Shown here: in pieces, positions 9,660 through 21,712 of the stretch
Layout of the letters: each line of letters opens with the position of its first letter
How positions within the stretch are numbered: position 1 is the first letter of the stretch
From: Psococerastis gibbosa
Lineage: Eukaryota; Arthropoda; Insecta; Psocodea; Psocidae
DNA: 64,000 nt
Reading direction: 5' to 3'
Assembly (NCBI GenBank): GCA_963971405.1
Contig: OZ020486.1
Span: 29,597,419 to 29,661,418, forward strand
Made by a program: the position numbers and the translations under genes
The notes under the pieces: model-generated
The model's database searches: none
What the model saw: only the letters and a program-made list of their open reading frames with translations
What the model was told of the DNA's origin: nothing

Positions 9660-10575
9660 TAAGTCAGGGGGGTTTGTATTATCATTTAATATTTACACTT
9701 TTGAGATTTTGAGTTCAACCTTTCATATACGCCTAATATTCTATAAAACTATATCAATACACCAAAACCAGATTTTAAAGAGCCGGCCCGAGTTTCCTGA
9801 TTTCCGAGATTTCCAATTTATCAATTAGTAGATAGAGGTGAGGTAATTTCTAGACAGGTCAGACCAACACATTACCACACAGCAATAATGGCAGGACACG
9901 CAATGCATTTGAGCGCGAATTATCTATCATTTTTTCAAAAAATAATTTTTGCACAAAACCAAATAGTTTTTTGGGAAAGCAACCTGTCCGGTTTCGTTAC
10001 TCAATTTAACACCTAAAACATACCTGAAGGTAGAAATCATCGATAGAAAGGTTTCGCAGAAAAATTATTTTTTAGTCATTTTTCATTAAAATTTAGTTAT
10101 TTTTATTTTTTTACCCCCAGAAGCAAACTATCAAGGGGCAAGCGCAAGCGACCCCCCGCATTTTGTTAACATTTATAACGACTACAATATTTGTGAATTT
10201 AAAAGAAATCGTTGGAGCCGTTTTTTAGAAATAATTTTTTTATGCGTTTTTTTGGAGTTTTTTGAAGATAACACCCCTCCCAAATTGAGTTTCCAAAATA
10301 AAAAAAATTAACCCGAGGCATGATTTTTGTCAACCTACATGCTAAATTTCATCAAAATCGACTGAGTAGCTTGCCCGGAAATCGATGAACAGACAGACAG
10401 ACAGACAGACAAAGCGACAGACATACAGACAGACAGACAGACAGCCAGACATTTCGTAAAAACCAATTTTTTGGGTTCCTGGGACCTCAAAACGTGTAAA
10501 TCCGTTGAAATCTCGGAATCGAAAATTTGGACCATCACAAAGCTTTCCTTATACTACGTATAAATTGGAAAGCAA
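9660..10575 (+). mobile_element. Repeat family J with (CAGA)n tract
   Basis: Defined by three copies in the window: here on the plus strand and inverted at 19125-20580 and 52621-52920. Shared blocks are ATCATCGATAGAAAGGTTTC near 10036, the GGGACCTCAAAACG segment near 10480, and AATCGAAAATTTGGACCAT near 10517 followed by AAGCTTTCCTTATAC. A CAGA tetranucleotide repeat occupies 10389-10448. No protein homology is seen, so this is a non-autonomous element or a LINE 3' region of unknown class. Confidence 0.6.
10389..10448 (+). repeat. (CAGA)n microsatellite
   Basis: About fifteen CAGA units with a few interruptions (AAAGCGACAGACATA in the middle), inside family J. At the equivalent place in the 52621-52920 copy only a short CTGT remnant remains. 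Confidence 0.9.
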
Positions 10576-11433
10576 AAAATGTAACTTGGCCACGAGTAAG
10601 CTAAAGAGGCAGAAACCAGTAAGACATACAAATAACAATTAATCTTCAATTCGCTGATAAAATTAAATTATTTACGACAGGCTAAATATACTATTTATAA
10701 TGATTGGCATGTCTTAATCTTTCTGGGTACTCACTTTAAACACGTAATGTAATTAATTTAATTCTACTCTTCGCTAAAAGCTTATTTTCCATCTCCAAGT
10801 TGTAGCCAAAAGAAGTTACTTAAGCCGTCTCCCCCACCCAATTTGTAAAAATAATTTGTCAAAGAGAGTTCTTAGTACAAAGGTGGCAAAAAGTTAACAC
10901 CTTCAAAAGACGCTTTTCTCAATTTCATCGAATTCTTTTTTTTTCCTAAACGCGCGAGTTAAAAAGTAAAAGTGAAGTCGGAACGAAGGGCTGTGAAATG
11001 CTCGGCCTCATGATTGTCAAAGTTGAATGACGTGCTGTTGTTTCCAACAACATCGAGACATTCAGACAAAACGACAGCGTCAGCAAATTTTTCACCGATA
11101 GTTCTTCTCGATAGCATTTATCGTCATATAATTTCAATTGAACATAGTTCCCGAATGAAATTACGATAATAAATATTTCCTTTATGTGATCAGGCTAGGG
11201 ACATCTGACTCCATTCTAATTCGAGTTGATTCCAATATTGAGTAATTCCTCTGAAGTGTTACCGATTCGTTTCTGTCGGTATCAATAATTGATACTAGGC
11301 TAGTAGTACAATACTATACTGTACTTGAACTATCAAATATAGATAGAAGAAAAGTAAAATTATAAAATGCTTTCCTGCTCTTGTTGGATACACAGATTAA
11401 TTATAAACTACATGCCTCGGCGGCTCGGCTATA
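10576..11433. other. Non-coding stretch, nothing recognised
   Basis: No frame with protein-like composition and no repeat shared with other parts of the window. Confidence 0.4.
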
Positions 11434-11594
11434 GTGGAACAGGGTGAGATCGGATGCGGATTAAAAGGATCCTTTAGAAGACTAGGCACTTGCTAAGGAA
11501 GAAGACGTCTTCTACTAATTTGTCGTGTAGGTAATAAGTAAAGCTTACCTTCTTACCACCAAATGATGTAAGATCCAATCTTACCTTATTCCAC
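11434..11594. mobile_element. MITE family Q
   Basis: Imperfect 22-bp terminal inverted repeats: GTGGAACAGGGTGAGATCGG at 11434-11453 against CCAATCTTACCTTATTCCAC at 11575-11594. Flanks end in TA on the left and start AATA on the right, so the target duplication is unclear. The 161-bp interior has no coding capacity. Confidence 0.6.
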
Positions 11595-13578
11595 AATACA
11601 AGCTTATGTGGCCAATGGGTATCGATTCCGATTCAGAGTAAAATCGAGTCTAATGATCTGATTCTCGTATCGAATGAATCCATTCGTCCGATTCTGGGCT
11701 TGATTTTGGAATCAAATAATTGTTCGAAATTGTACGTCTGTAGATAAGGCTAAGATATCGTTGCTGGTGAGTTGCTAATGACAGGTATTCCATTAATCCA
11801 TGTCCGTCATGGCACCCTGATTGTTATAATGGATACTGAATGCAGTTTAATAATAGACATGTTTACTACATTCTTAAAAGAATAGAATCTTCTCACAAGT
11901 CCAAGGATTCTCAACCAAAATGTAACATATTCAGCCTCACATTAAATTTAGTAACAAAGTTACCTAACATTTACTCTCATAACATTTATGCTACATGTTT
12001 GCAGCTCCCACCATCTTTCAAAATTGAATTGATTAAACAATTAATTTAACAAATCGTACGCCATATACGTATACAGAACTCTTGAGAAATCTAATCCTAA
12101 GTCGAAAATGGTAAAGAAAATGAGCATCAGCTATGTTGGCCTCCATTGCTCTACTGCGTATGCCTCGAGAGCTAACTTATAATATTTTTTAGTATGACGA
12201 AGTAGGCCTATTAGAATGTGAATGTGGAAAATATTAACAGCGATTGTTTGCTGTTCGTTGTCCCATATGCTAGACCTAGACGGAACAATGTTTTTGGCTC
12301 GTTTGGGCCCAACGCGACACAGCTGTTGAATGTCGTCTGTCATGGAGCGAGTTTAGTTTTAATACCGTATTCAAATGGTGTAAAAATTCTCCAGCTAAGT
12401 TATTCCTTTTCGTTGGTGCTAATGCCGGCACAAACTAGTGAAACTACATGTACATACAGTACATACATATTTTCACACTCACAACCGACTATAACTAAGG
12501 GTAGAAGGCGGAGAAATGTTAGAAAGTGGTACATGGATTTAAGCAGGGTAGAAGAGAACTAACCCACCTCGCCAATGATTATAGAATACCTTCCCACCCT
12601 CGTTTCAGTCAATAACCTATGTATTTTAACAGTTACTTATCTAACTCGCTGGAGGAGTGAATAAATAAATTGAAAACATTTAATCCGCTTTAAAAATCAG
12701 TAAATGTTGTAGCGCAAGCGTCGAATAAGTTATGCAAGCATATTCGTACAGATGATAAATAATGAAAGTAACCCCTTCGTGAACGATATTTAAAGATTAA
12801 AGAAAGGATTTAAGTAGGTTGTCACTTCCATAATGTTCGTGGTTTTTAAAAAGTCCACAAAATTCGAATGCTGGACTCAAAGACCGTTTACCCTTTAGGT
12901 GGGATGAAAGGGTCTTCCGGTTGAAAAATTATAGCGTAATCGTATATGTAAAAAAATTTGCGAGTTCACAGGAAAATAAACTCGCAGGTTCTCGCAAACT
13001 GCGCTTATTTATCATTTCAATGCGGCATAATTATAAACCGCTTTTGAATATAAGCTGAGGATGTAGCGTATAAAAATTCGGCTGGGTAAAACTTGCTTTA
13101 CAAGTCAACAGCAGATATTTTCCATTTTCCATGCTTACTTAATTTCATTGTCTCAGTTATTTCTTGTTAAAAAATAATATTTTACGAACCTATTTTATTT
13201 TTATCTGTTGTATAGTCCACGACCATCACCATGAGGCTATTGGTGGGTTTAAATTGAGGATAGCCAACTCCCGAACTTCGAATCCCGCCAAGTCCAAATT
13301 TTTCTAAAGCCTCTAATTTCGGTTATTATGATGAGGTTACCTCTTCAACCTAATTTAGTTTAATGCCAGTGTTAAATACCATATAATACGGCAATATATT
13401 GAATAAATGATTAAACTGTCTTATATTTTGCTTAATAATGTAGTAATGTGGAATGTAATAAAGCCATGAATCACTCTCTCTTCGATTTCAGTAACGTGCA
13501 GGTAATTAAATGATTGCTTTTGTATGTACTGTGTACACGAATAAATAAAATATATATAGCCTACCATAAATACCTAGG
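11595..13578. other. Non-coding stretch, no recognised gene
   Basis: A 114-codon frame at 12218-12562 and its antisense neighbour have no recognisable domain and random composition. No repeat family from elsewhere in the window is found here. Confidence 0.35.
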
Positions 13579-13800
13579 TCAAGGGGTGCAAGTGACAAAA
13601 ATAAACATTCGAGATAATTGAGGCTAAAGTTTGTAACTCAATTGAAATTTTTTCCATTTAATGGAAAAAAAGTAATACTTCTAGCATTGTCAAAATGGCA
13701 GATCCGGATGTTCCTGTTGGTTTTTAGGTTAAAAAGTAGCTAGAGCAACAGCATGCTGCTCTTACCTCCAAAACCAAAAAAGGTCACTTGCACCCTTTGA
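13579..13800. mobile_element. MITE family R
   Basis: An 18-bp inverted repeat pair with one mismatch: TCAAGGGGTGCAAGTGAC at 13579-13596 and GTCACTTGCACCCTTTGA at 13783-13800. The 222-bp element has an unrelated interior; no other copy is seen in the window. Confidence 0.6.
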
Positions 13801-14212
13801 TGGCTTCCAGGCGCTTCAATTTTGATTAAAAGCTACAACATAGGTTTCAATTGAGACCTGGCAATGCACAACAGGTAAGCGCTCATATCTAGCTTCTAAT
13901 CCCAAAGGATTGTGCTAACAAAGGCAACGCTTGTCAATGTAATGTTTATTAAATTAAGGAGGACGTGACTATTGAATAAGTGTGCCATGTCTCTAACAGC
14001 CATGCGGCTGGAATTACCATTTATTGTGTAGAAATCTTCCTATTTGAGCAATACGTACCTCTAGTATGTTGCACGGAAAATAAAAATAAAAAGTGATACA
14101 GATACGGTACTCATGTTGTAAATCAATCCATGGGACCAATAATATTATAAGCCTATTATTTCTGTATTGATGGACCTTTTATCGACGTAGTGTACTTGTA
14201 GTGGGACCCATT

Positions 14213-14400
14213 GAACCTAGCCCTGCCAACGACCCAATCAGTTTTCAGACATTATTGGTGTTTCTTCCGAATGAATTTCTAGCCATTGGCAAACTGGTTC
14301 CCTCCTCGATGTCAACCCACACCGACTACCAGTCTACCAAGCGCAGACATGCTTACCATTGACAATGTAACAGGTGTTGTTAAGCTACGTCCTGACCATG
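14213..14400 (+). repeat. Dispersed repeat family N, copy 1
   Basis: Shares blocks with 56135-56335 (GACATTATTGGT, then GATGTCAACCCACACCGACT), with part of 30898-31030 (GATGTCAACCTACACCGGCT) and weakly with 46195-46270. Class unknown. Two of the copies lie close to a family A MITE (14571-14820 and 30716-30842), so N and A may once have been one element. Confidence 0.5.
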
Positions 14401-14570
14401 TCAAGTGTGTCATCAAGTATGTCAAGTGGCTTTTTATGTAGTGTGGCCGTGTTTTCGGCACGGTCCCTATACAGCTCAGGACACAGGCACAGGGAACCCG
14501 TAGCTTGCCTCGCTCAAAGCGGACTCTCTCAAAGAAAACCATATAGCTTTATAATTACACGGTCTAAGTT

Positions 14571-14820
14571 ACGTGATAAGGCAGTAGAATCCGGGATGAG
14601 AGGCCGTGGTCGCTCTGAAAGCGTACTTCCAAACGTTTCGTCAACATATGTGGTCGACATATTGAGTGGAACTAAGATTGTATCTTGGAGGCTCAGCAGC
14701 AACTGGTTGCAAGCCTACGCAGTTCCACAGACGATGTCTACCGCAAATGTTGACGTTTGGAAGTAAGCTTTCAGAGCGACCACGGTCTATCATCCCGGAT
14801 TCTACTGCTTTATCACATAT
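14571..14820. mobile_element. MITE family A, complete palindromic copy
   Basis: 250 bp with arms of about 100 bp. The left arm starts ACGTGATAAGGCAGTAGAAT and the right arm ends ATTCTACTGCTTTATCACAT. The arms carry matching inner blocks (GGTCGCTCTGAAAGCGTACT against TTCAGAGCGACCACGG). Open frames across it come from the palindrome and are not genes. The 14401-14570 and 14821-15676 flanks hold nothing recognised. Confidence 0.75.
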
Positions 14821-15676
14821 AGCTTTGCCACGAGGGATTCAAGGCGCCATAATAGTTCGAAGACTGATGCTTCCCTCTAATGACTATTAAGGCCAAGTCG
14901 GAGAGTTGTGACCTTGAGCATTGAGTGTTGTATAGCCTACATAGAAATATAATAGAACTGGAGCAGCGGGAGCCATAATATGCCTTATGAGGCACCCACT
15001 AACCATAAGCCAACTATCAGAGATAAGTACCAACGCAAAAAATATCGAAGTCTTACACATTGCAGCATAGCAAAGCGGATACCTGGACCCGGTCAAAACT
15101 CTATAGTTTAGTAGGCTATTTCCCCGCCGAATTGCGTACTTATCTTGTGCAGGCTAAACTAGCAGCCATATTGATAACGGTCTCTAGCCACGGGATGGTA
15201 GAATATCCATTTTATAAACAAAGCCCCGCGTCGCGTACCTGTTCCGTATTTCACCTGTATTATATCAAATAATTGCAGTTTTACATAATGCTGGCGTTTT
15301 ACAGTCAAATTAAGTGTTCATATTTCCAGGCATGTGCATTTAATTACAAAAGTTGGAGGTTTTTCTTCCCTGTGGGGCACGTAAAAATGTTCTAAGAGGT
15401 ATGTTTTTAAATGCTTCATGCACGAATTAGAGAGATCTTGAGTAATAGTAATTTTAGTTTGGCTGGATAGCTTAAGCATGTCTACGCGTATACTAGTCCC
15501 TCCTATCGATTATTACTATGTTCCTGCGGTTTAAAACGTGTATTAGTAACCCCCTGCAAAATCATTTCCAGGCCAGACACGTGACCCCCTCCGGTTTGGC
15601 CTTAACACAACCGGCACAGTTACACGTAAGCCAACTAACCCTTTGTTAAATGCTATTACACCATTGCCATTAACCT
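14821..15676. other. Non-coding stretch, nothing recognised
   Basis: Short random frames only; no shared repeat found. Confidence 0.35.
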
Positions 15677-15844
15677 TTAGGCGGGTATTCCACATACGCC
15701 AATCGTCAATGAAAAATTGAAAAATGACGTAACAATGAAGTAAATTGACGTGGTAGCAGAATTTTTAGTATGTCTTTAATGTCTGCTAAAACGTCATTTT
15801 TCAATTTTTCATTGACGATTGACGTATGTGGAATACCCACCTAA
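15677..15844. mobile_element. MITE family E, short form (E1)
   Basis: Starts TTAGGCGGGTATTCCACATA and ends TATGTGGAATACCCACCTAA. The arms run inward through ATTGACGTGGTAGCAGA to a short loop. Same short architecture as 26121-26268. Confidence 0.75.
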
Positions 15845-16433
15845 CCAATAGATAGCCTTTCTGAACTTGGTATCTTTGGGTGAAATAGCCGGGGCAATTT
15901 TAGAAGCAACTTTTCAACGTCACTACTAGCCAAGCGGAAAAGGTTGCGAAAGCCAATATCTCAACGATATTCCAAATTTATTCCGCCAAATTCGTCTAAA
16001 ATTAAAATCATATCAGAAGCACTATACCTATTATTGGCTCAAATGCTTGGCTTTTTATCCAAAATCGTTTCTTTCCACACAAGTCACATGAAAAACCAAT
16101 AATCAGCCGCCACTACCACTCCCCAAATGAATTGTACGATGGATTAAATACTCAAAAATCAGCAATCAATGAAAAACAACTTATGTTAAGTTGCATTTAC
16201 TGACGTCTAATGCGACTGGATGCGTAAAAATTGATTAAAAATAAGTGAAACCAAAAATCCCAGTCTATAATAATTAAGAGCATTAACAAACCTTTAAAGC
16301 AAGGTTTCTTAAGTTGCAATTAACAATTGCAAAGCCACATGGCATAGTCAAGCCGCAGCTTTAGCTATATAGACATAACCAAGTATGGGAACGAGTTACT
16401 AGCTCAATGCAATGGTAACCTTAAATTAAACCA
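15845..16433. other. Non-coding stretch, nothing recognised
   Basis: No frame or repeat of note except ACCTTTAAAGCAAGGTTT near 16289-16308, a small hairpin resembling the one at 18695-18719. Confidence 0.3.
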
Positions 16434-16520
16434 TAGGTAATGTTCGCCCGGTTATTGAATATTGTACTACACATATAGGCTAATAATAGTAATATTCAAT
16501 GGCTGGGCGAACAGTACCTA
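16434..16520. mobile_element. MITE family O, 87-bp palindrome
   Basis: TAGGTAATGTTCGCCCGGTT at 16434 mirrors the right end GGCTGGGCGAACAGTACCTA at 16501-16520, and TTGAATATT mirrors AATATTCAA inside. A second copy (57834-58119) has been split by another element. Confidence 0.7.
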
Positions 16521-16713
16521 GGTTAATTTAATTGATTTTCTAATTAATAGAATAAAAGTTTAATGGCAGTTTTTGGTTCCCTGCTATTTTTTATTTCTTG
16601 CTCTTGGCAAATTAAAAGCTCAGCATCTACAATATACATTATAATATTGTAATGTAGAACTCGCCTGATTGCAACTATTAAATTTAATAATCAATTTTTA
16701 TTCTATGCACCAG

Positions 16714-16869
16714 CAGCCTGATCGAGGCGATTATAATACCGGGGTTAAATAAATACCCTAGGATTATAACTGTAAACAAACAAATTTTGAATAGCACTTT
16801 CCATTACAAAATTATCTTGTTTACCAGGGGATTAAATAAATACCGGTATTATAATCGCCTCGATCAGGA
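16714..16869. mobile_element. MITE family G, copy 1
   Basis: Left arm AGCCTGATCGAGGCGATTAT then AATACCGG, right arm CCGGTATT then ATAATCGCCTCGATCAGG. The interior (AATAGCACTTTCCATTACAA) is shared with copies at 43521-43679 and 52945-53115 and with a relic near 28935-29075. Confidence 0.8.
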
Positions 16870-16877
16870 TGCTGCAG

Positions 16878-17358
16878 AGCCTGATCATGGCGATTATAAT
16901 CCCGGGGTTAATTGAATACCATGTCACGTGATGGAATTAATTCAATTGTTTAAAATAAAAGACAAGCAAATTTCAGATTCTTGTAATTTTTTATGTTGGT
17001 AATCGTCGCAGTGCTAATAAGCGCGGAAAATTCAAATTTAAACAATTGAATTATCATCAGCTATATTTTTGGTGGGTTTCTTCATTTTTTCCTGCCTTAG
17101 ATTTAGACAAATTACTTATAATCCTTTATATATTAATTCAAAATATTAAAACTTGTTTATTTCTAAGGCAATGTGTGTTTATATTTGCTATTTATATTTG
17201 CTACGGCAGCGCGCGTCAGTTCAGTTGTTTAGCATTGCCAACATCACAATTTAAAAATTCTGAAATTTGCTTTACATTTTTTTTAAATAATTGAACTTAT
17301 CCCATCACGTGACATGGTATTAAATTAACCCTGGGATTATAATCGCCATGATCAGGCT
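16878..17358. mobile_element. MITE family G, long variant (copy 2), next to copy 1
   Basis: The termini match family G (AGCCTGATCATGGCGATTAT and ATAATCGCCATGATCAGGCT), but the 480-bp interior differs: both subterminal arms carry a CACGTG palindrome (about 16926 and 17308). It lies only 8 bp from copy 1. The open frame at 17046-17294 inside it is low-complexity and is not called a gene. Confidence 0.75.
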
Positions 17359-19124
17359 GCTGTAGAAGAAGCTGAAGATTTGGGTAAATGCACGCTGAAA
17401 TTAATAGAAATTGATCGTGCTGAATTGCTAATGTATACTTTGAAGAATCTTAAAGACATCTAAAGAACGCATCAGAAATGAAATGAAATAAAATTAAATG
17501 CCATGGAATGAGGGCACAGATGGTCAGAGCGTACAGAACACAATAGCTATTGCTATATTGTATTGGTCATGTCTAATAAATAAAAATTTGAAATAAATCA
17601 GCTAATATTTGCTCCTTTTCAAAGTTTTGTTAAGTTTTCCGACAAAGGTTTACTTAAAAAGTTAAGAAATAACCACAACTCAAACATTCACTTCTTCAAG
17701 TTGAATGGAAATTCCACGAAGACAAGTATTTACTTCAAAGTTTCCTAGCAAGCCTAACCACAAATAATTTTCGACTTCATTGAAAGAAAGTGAAGAGTAG
17801 ATGTTAGTTCGACTGTCAAGGAAATCGTATTGACCATCTTTTCTGATGCATCACCAATGCTTTGGGATAGGGTACCACGTGGCGGCGGACGCATTTTTTA
17901 GGTGGATTATCTGATTGGTTTATTAATAAATTAATATTTGTTAATTATCCGGTGTTTTGTGGGATTACGGGTGGGTTATTCACGAGCGGTATAACTATTT
18001 TAACAATAGTAGGCCCATTGTAGTACTACAATAGTACGACATACAGTAAGGACGCCTAACAGGAACAAAGAAGGGTTACTTCCCAATGGTTTATAGCTGG
18101 ATTTAGGATTAAATTACATGTTAACAATAGTTTTTGCAAGTTGCTGGAGACCTTAACTATTTTCAATTTTTTCTATGAACATGAATTCACTGTGAGCAAT
18201 CAAAGTTTGAGCTCTTAACCTAAGGTAAGCTTATTTATTTTAAATGGATGTAAATTATTATCACTAAGCCCCTGGCTAAGTTAAGCTTTTTTGCTCGTGC
18301 TAGGACTGCTGCACTACATAATATTAACTCATAGCGAGATTCTGCTCTGACCAGCATTGTATTGGATATGGACAAGCCACATGATATTTGTTTGCAGCCA
18401 CGTTTCAACCTCTCTCAATTTCTCAAAGCATTGTACAACTTATTGTCCCCTTTAGGCCGTAATCAGAGGTCCAAGCTCCTAATTTTAGCAAATAATTTTT
18501 TTCTTCTTCAAAAACTCGAGAAAGAGATGGAAATTACAATAATATAGCCACAAGAAGACAGTCGCAATCTCTCAATATAGCCTACGCCAATTTCCACTTG
18601 TACTTTATAAGTAAAGTCAAGCGCATGAACTGTAAATTTCTATACATTGCAGAATATGCTGTGGAGATAAGCTGATGGAATTATTATCCGCTGCAAAAAC
18701 CTTTAAAGCGAGGTTTTTGTGTTCGTTTGATCTTCCCATGCAACTTCCCAATAATGTTAACATGATTACATTTATCGAGAAAATGAATTCTATTGGTTGC
18801 CAATAAATGAGCTTTTAACAATGAACAACTTTCGTTTATAAATTCAAAATGGCGGGCCTCGCTGTGATTGGTCGAGCGCAAGCATGTTTTATGTGTAAAA
18901 GTAGTCCATAATATTTTCAAAGTAGGCCTACCAACCCAACGGGGATCCATCTGTGTAGATCTTTACTTGCGTTAGGTTCAAAACATTATTGCTATTTCTA
19001 AATGCTTGTACACTAGCAACTCATGATAGTTCAGTAAAATGTTCTGTTGAGTGCAGAATTGTGTTACGATAGCAATACAAAATGTGTGATAAACCAAAAA
19101 CCATTTATTGCTTTCCTATGTATG
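17359..19124. other. Non-coding stretch with one small hairpin
   Basis: The sequence at 18695-18719 (AAAAACCTTTAAAGCGAGGT then TTTTG) forms a perfect short hairpin. AAAATGGCGGGCCTC near 18848 resembles a YY1-like ATGGCGG promoter element followed by a reverse CCAAT box (GATTGG), but the frame it opens closes after 20 codons. Nothing else is recognised. Confidence 0.3.
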
Positions 19125-20580
19125 TGTAGTATTGTATAAGGAAAGCTTTTTAATGGTCGAAATTTTCGATTTCGAGATTTCAGTGGATTTCCACCTTTTG
19201 AGGTCCCAGGATCCAAAAGAACCGATACTACTGAACACATTTCCCATTTATTTATTGGTTCCAACGGTAAATTCGCATATTGTAGTCGTTATTAATGTAA
19301 ACAAACCCAATAGCTCCCCTGCCCCTTTATAGTTTGCTTTTGGGGCAATTTAATGAAAAAAGTTGGTTTATGGACTATAGTTTTACGTGACAACGCCTAA
19401 ATTAACTTAAACCTAATTAACTAATTAATTAAAATAATATATGGCTGGAAAGAGAAAGAAATGCGTGTAAAAGCCCTTAAGTACCGTAGTTTGCATTTTT
19501 TAAATAGATAATAACGCGGCCAAAAGAGGCCTATTTTTGTTGAAAATCGTGCGCACCCCCTGACGTTTCACACCCCCAAAGCCAAACCCCTTGCTTGATC
19601 ACCACAAATATAGCATGGCCTGCAGGTAGAAGAATAGACGAAGACATGGGTATAATTGAAATTAATATAGGCCTTCCACATCAGCCCAAAAATTGCTTTA
19701 CACCCGCTCATGCCATGCAAATGGGATTGCTGGAAATGCGTCATTTTGTGTTCCACTCGTGTTTAAGGAGTAAAGGGGTGAATTTGAAAATATTTATTTA
19801 TACTCGTTTGAAACCTTAATTCATACTGCTTCTAACGAGACATTAAAAATTCATTTCGGTTGAAAATTGCAGGCTGTGAAATTTTTTACTCTATGCATGT
19901 AAATTCAGAAGTACCCTTTGAACCTGGTTTCCGCCGAAACAGTGATGGCTTACCAACTCACCTGAGCCTGAACGAAGAGACGGATAGTAAAACTGAATAT
20001 ATGTCTGAAAAGAGTAAAAAAGGTGGAAAAGAACTAAAATAGCTTGAAGTTTTCGAATTCATATTAACACCCCCAAAAACGCAGCCGAAAAGGCCTATTT
20101 TCGATTAAAATCGACAAATTCGGGTCAAATTTGGGCGCACTTTCTCACGTTTCCACCCCCCAAAGTCGAACCCCTTGCCCTATCTCGACAAATATAGCAT
20201 GGCCTGAAAGAGGAAAAATAGACGAAGACATGGGTATGATTTAAATTGAGATAGAGACCTTCTACATCTGCATTAAACTCGCGTTACAGACCCCCGTCAG
20301 CGGCACACGTTAGCGGCTCGCGTCACCCGACTCGCGTTACGCTTTTTCGTAAATGCACCTAGTATTCCAGCCAGCGCTCATCGATTTATTAGACGTTGTC
20401 TCGTCAAAATGACTAAAAAATAATTTTTTGCTAAATCTTTCTATCGATGCTTTCTAACTTCCGTTCAATGTTTTCGGTGTTAAATAGAGCAACAAAACCA
20501 AACGTTTTGGTTATAAATAAAAATTTACTTTTTGGAGAAATCATGGACAATACGTGCACATAGTATTCCCTGCCATTATT
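19125..20580 (-). mobile_element. Repeat family J, copy 2 with an internal direct duplication
   Basis: The left end matches the inverted end of the 9660-10575 copy (ATAAGGAAAGCTTTT, then TTCGATTTCGAGATTTCAGT and TTGAGGTCCCAGGA). The right end matches its inner block inverted (TTTTTTGCTAAATCTTTCTA near 20420). Between them are two direct repeats of about 210 bp at 19500-19720 and 20078-20285 that are absent from copy 1. Confidence 0.55.
19500..20285. repeat. Pair of approximately 210-bp direct repeats
   Basis: Unit 1 (19500-19720) and unit 2 (20078-20285) share AATATAGCATGGCCTG, AATAGACGAAGACATGGGTA, AAAGGCCTATTTT-like and AACCCCTTGC blocks in the same order and orientation, about 580 bp apart. 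They could be remnants of a tandem array or of LTR-like ends. Confidence 0.6.
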
Positions 20581-21606
20581 AGTATTTTATTATATTGGTC
20601 GGCCAGTTCTAGACTTTACAATCGTCCCATCGAACAAATCAGTGCAGTGGGATAGGGAATGTCAATGCAACCAAAATTTCACTCTGTGACAATTATTTAC
20701 ATGGAACTATTCATATAATACTATCTATCTTGGTACCTACTTCTACTAATTGATAAATAGAACATGTATGGGTTCACTCGCACCGGATCTTTTATTTGTG
20801 AGGGTTTTCACTTTTTCAACCATTTTCACTTGAGCGTTGAAAAGGCAATCACTGATGATGGCTTTCAAGAGAGCTTTTCATGGAAATGAGGTACTTTGGG
20901 CGGGAATGGAACAATATTCTAATTTCGCAAACGTTCGTGGACTGGGTGGCATTGTTATTTAAAGTTCCTGCCTCAGGATTCAGTTTAAAGTGTTTACCTC
21001 AAACAGAACGCACTCGTAAACCTACAGAACGCTCCAGCTACTCCAAAATAATGTTTGACACCCATGTAAGCTCTCTGATGAAGTCCTTTTGATTTTTCAA
21101 GTAGGTACAAATATGGAGTAGGGATTTCAAAATCTTTCTGAGGAAGCATTGAAACGATCGCAGTCCTAAAATTTTTTTAATCTTATAATTATTGCACTTC
21201 AAACTGCAATGAATTTCAATAGAATGATAGATTTAATATACAATGTATGAATTTGTTTATTTACCCTTGTGGGAAATTACTGCTGATTGTTTGGCAATAT
21301 ATTCTGTAACTTGATTGCTTCCAACATGCATGTTGAGTCAGTAAATTAAGATAATTTTAATTTTGCATCCATGTACTAATTCTTTCATCTTTGCAAATAT
21401 TTAAACATTTCTTACGATATACATACCGTATATCAGTAGCTTTGTTGAGGGGAAACTTGTACTAACATAAAACATTGGCCGTATAACCCAATTTTGGATT
21501 TTTGACGCATCACCCATTGAAAAAATGAATGTCTATATATACATAGTTGACTATTTTTTTTATATTAATAAGCTGTTACTAGGCTATAAAGTACTACACT
21601 ACACGT
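20581..21606. other. Non-coding stretch, nothing recognised
   Basis: AT-rich; only short random frames. Confidence 0.35.
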
Positions 21607-21712
21607 CTGCTTTACATGCCCTCCGAAGCATTAACTGCAAATGTAGCTACTGTGGGACTCGAACCAACAACCTTTCAGCTGAAAGTCAGAGTCCATACCA
21701 ATTCATAAAAAC
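21607..21712 (-). mobile_element. SINE family S1, fragment (head plus core)
   Basis: On the minus strand it has a tRNA-like B box (GGTTCGAGTCCCAC, here GTGGGACTCGAACC at 21652-21665) followed by core sequence CTTCGGAGGGCATGTAAAGC. The head is diverged and the tail is missing. Fuller copies lie at 42990-43775, 44621-44820 and 56443-56628. Confidence 0.7.

Noticed and set aside
12218-12562. 114-codon plus-strand frame
   Set aside because: No domain, no signal or repeat support, and an antisense frame of similar quality; most likely chance.
14374-14766. 130-codon frame across repeat N and MITE A
   Set aside because: It reads through two unrelated repeats, so it cannot be one gene.
17046-17294. 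82-codon frame inside the long family G variant
   Set aside because: Phe/Leu/Ile-rich translation expected from AT-rich sequence; it lies wholly inside a MITE interior.
21652-21665. B-box sequences suggesting tRNA genes (also near 34730, 43698, 44753 and 56565)
   Set aside because: Each lies in a SINE with the shared core and tail; the heads cannot fold into a full cloverleaf with an acceptor stem as read here, and the copies are dispersed.
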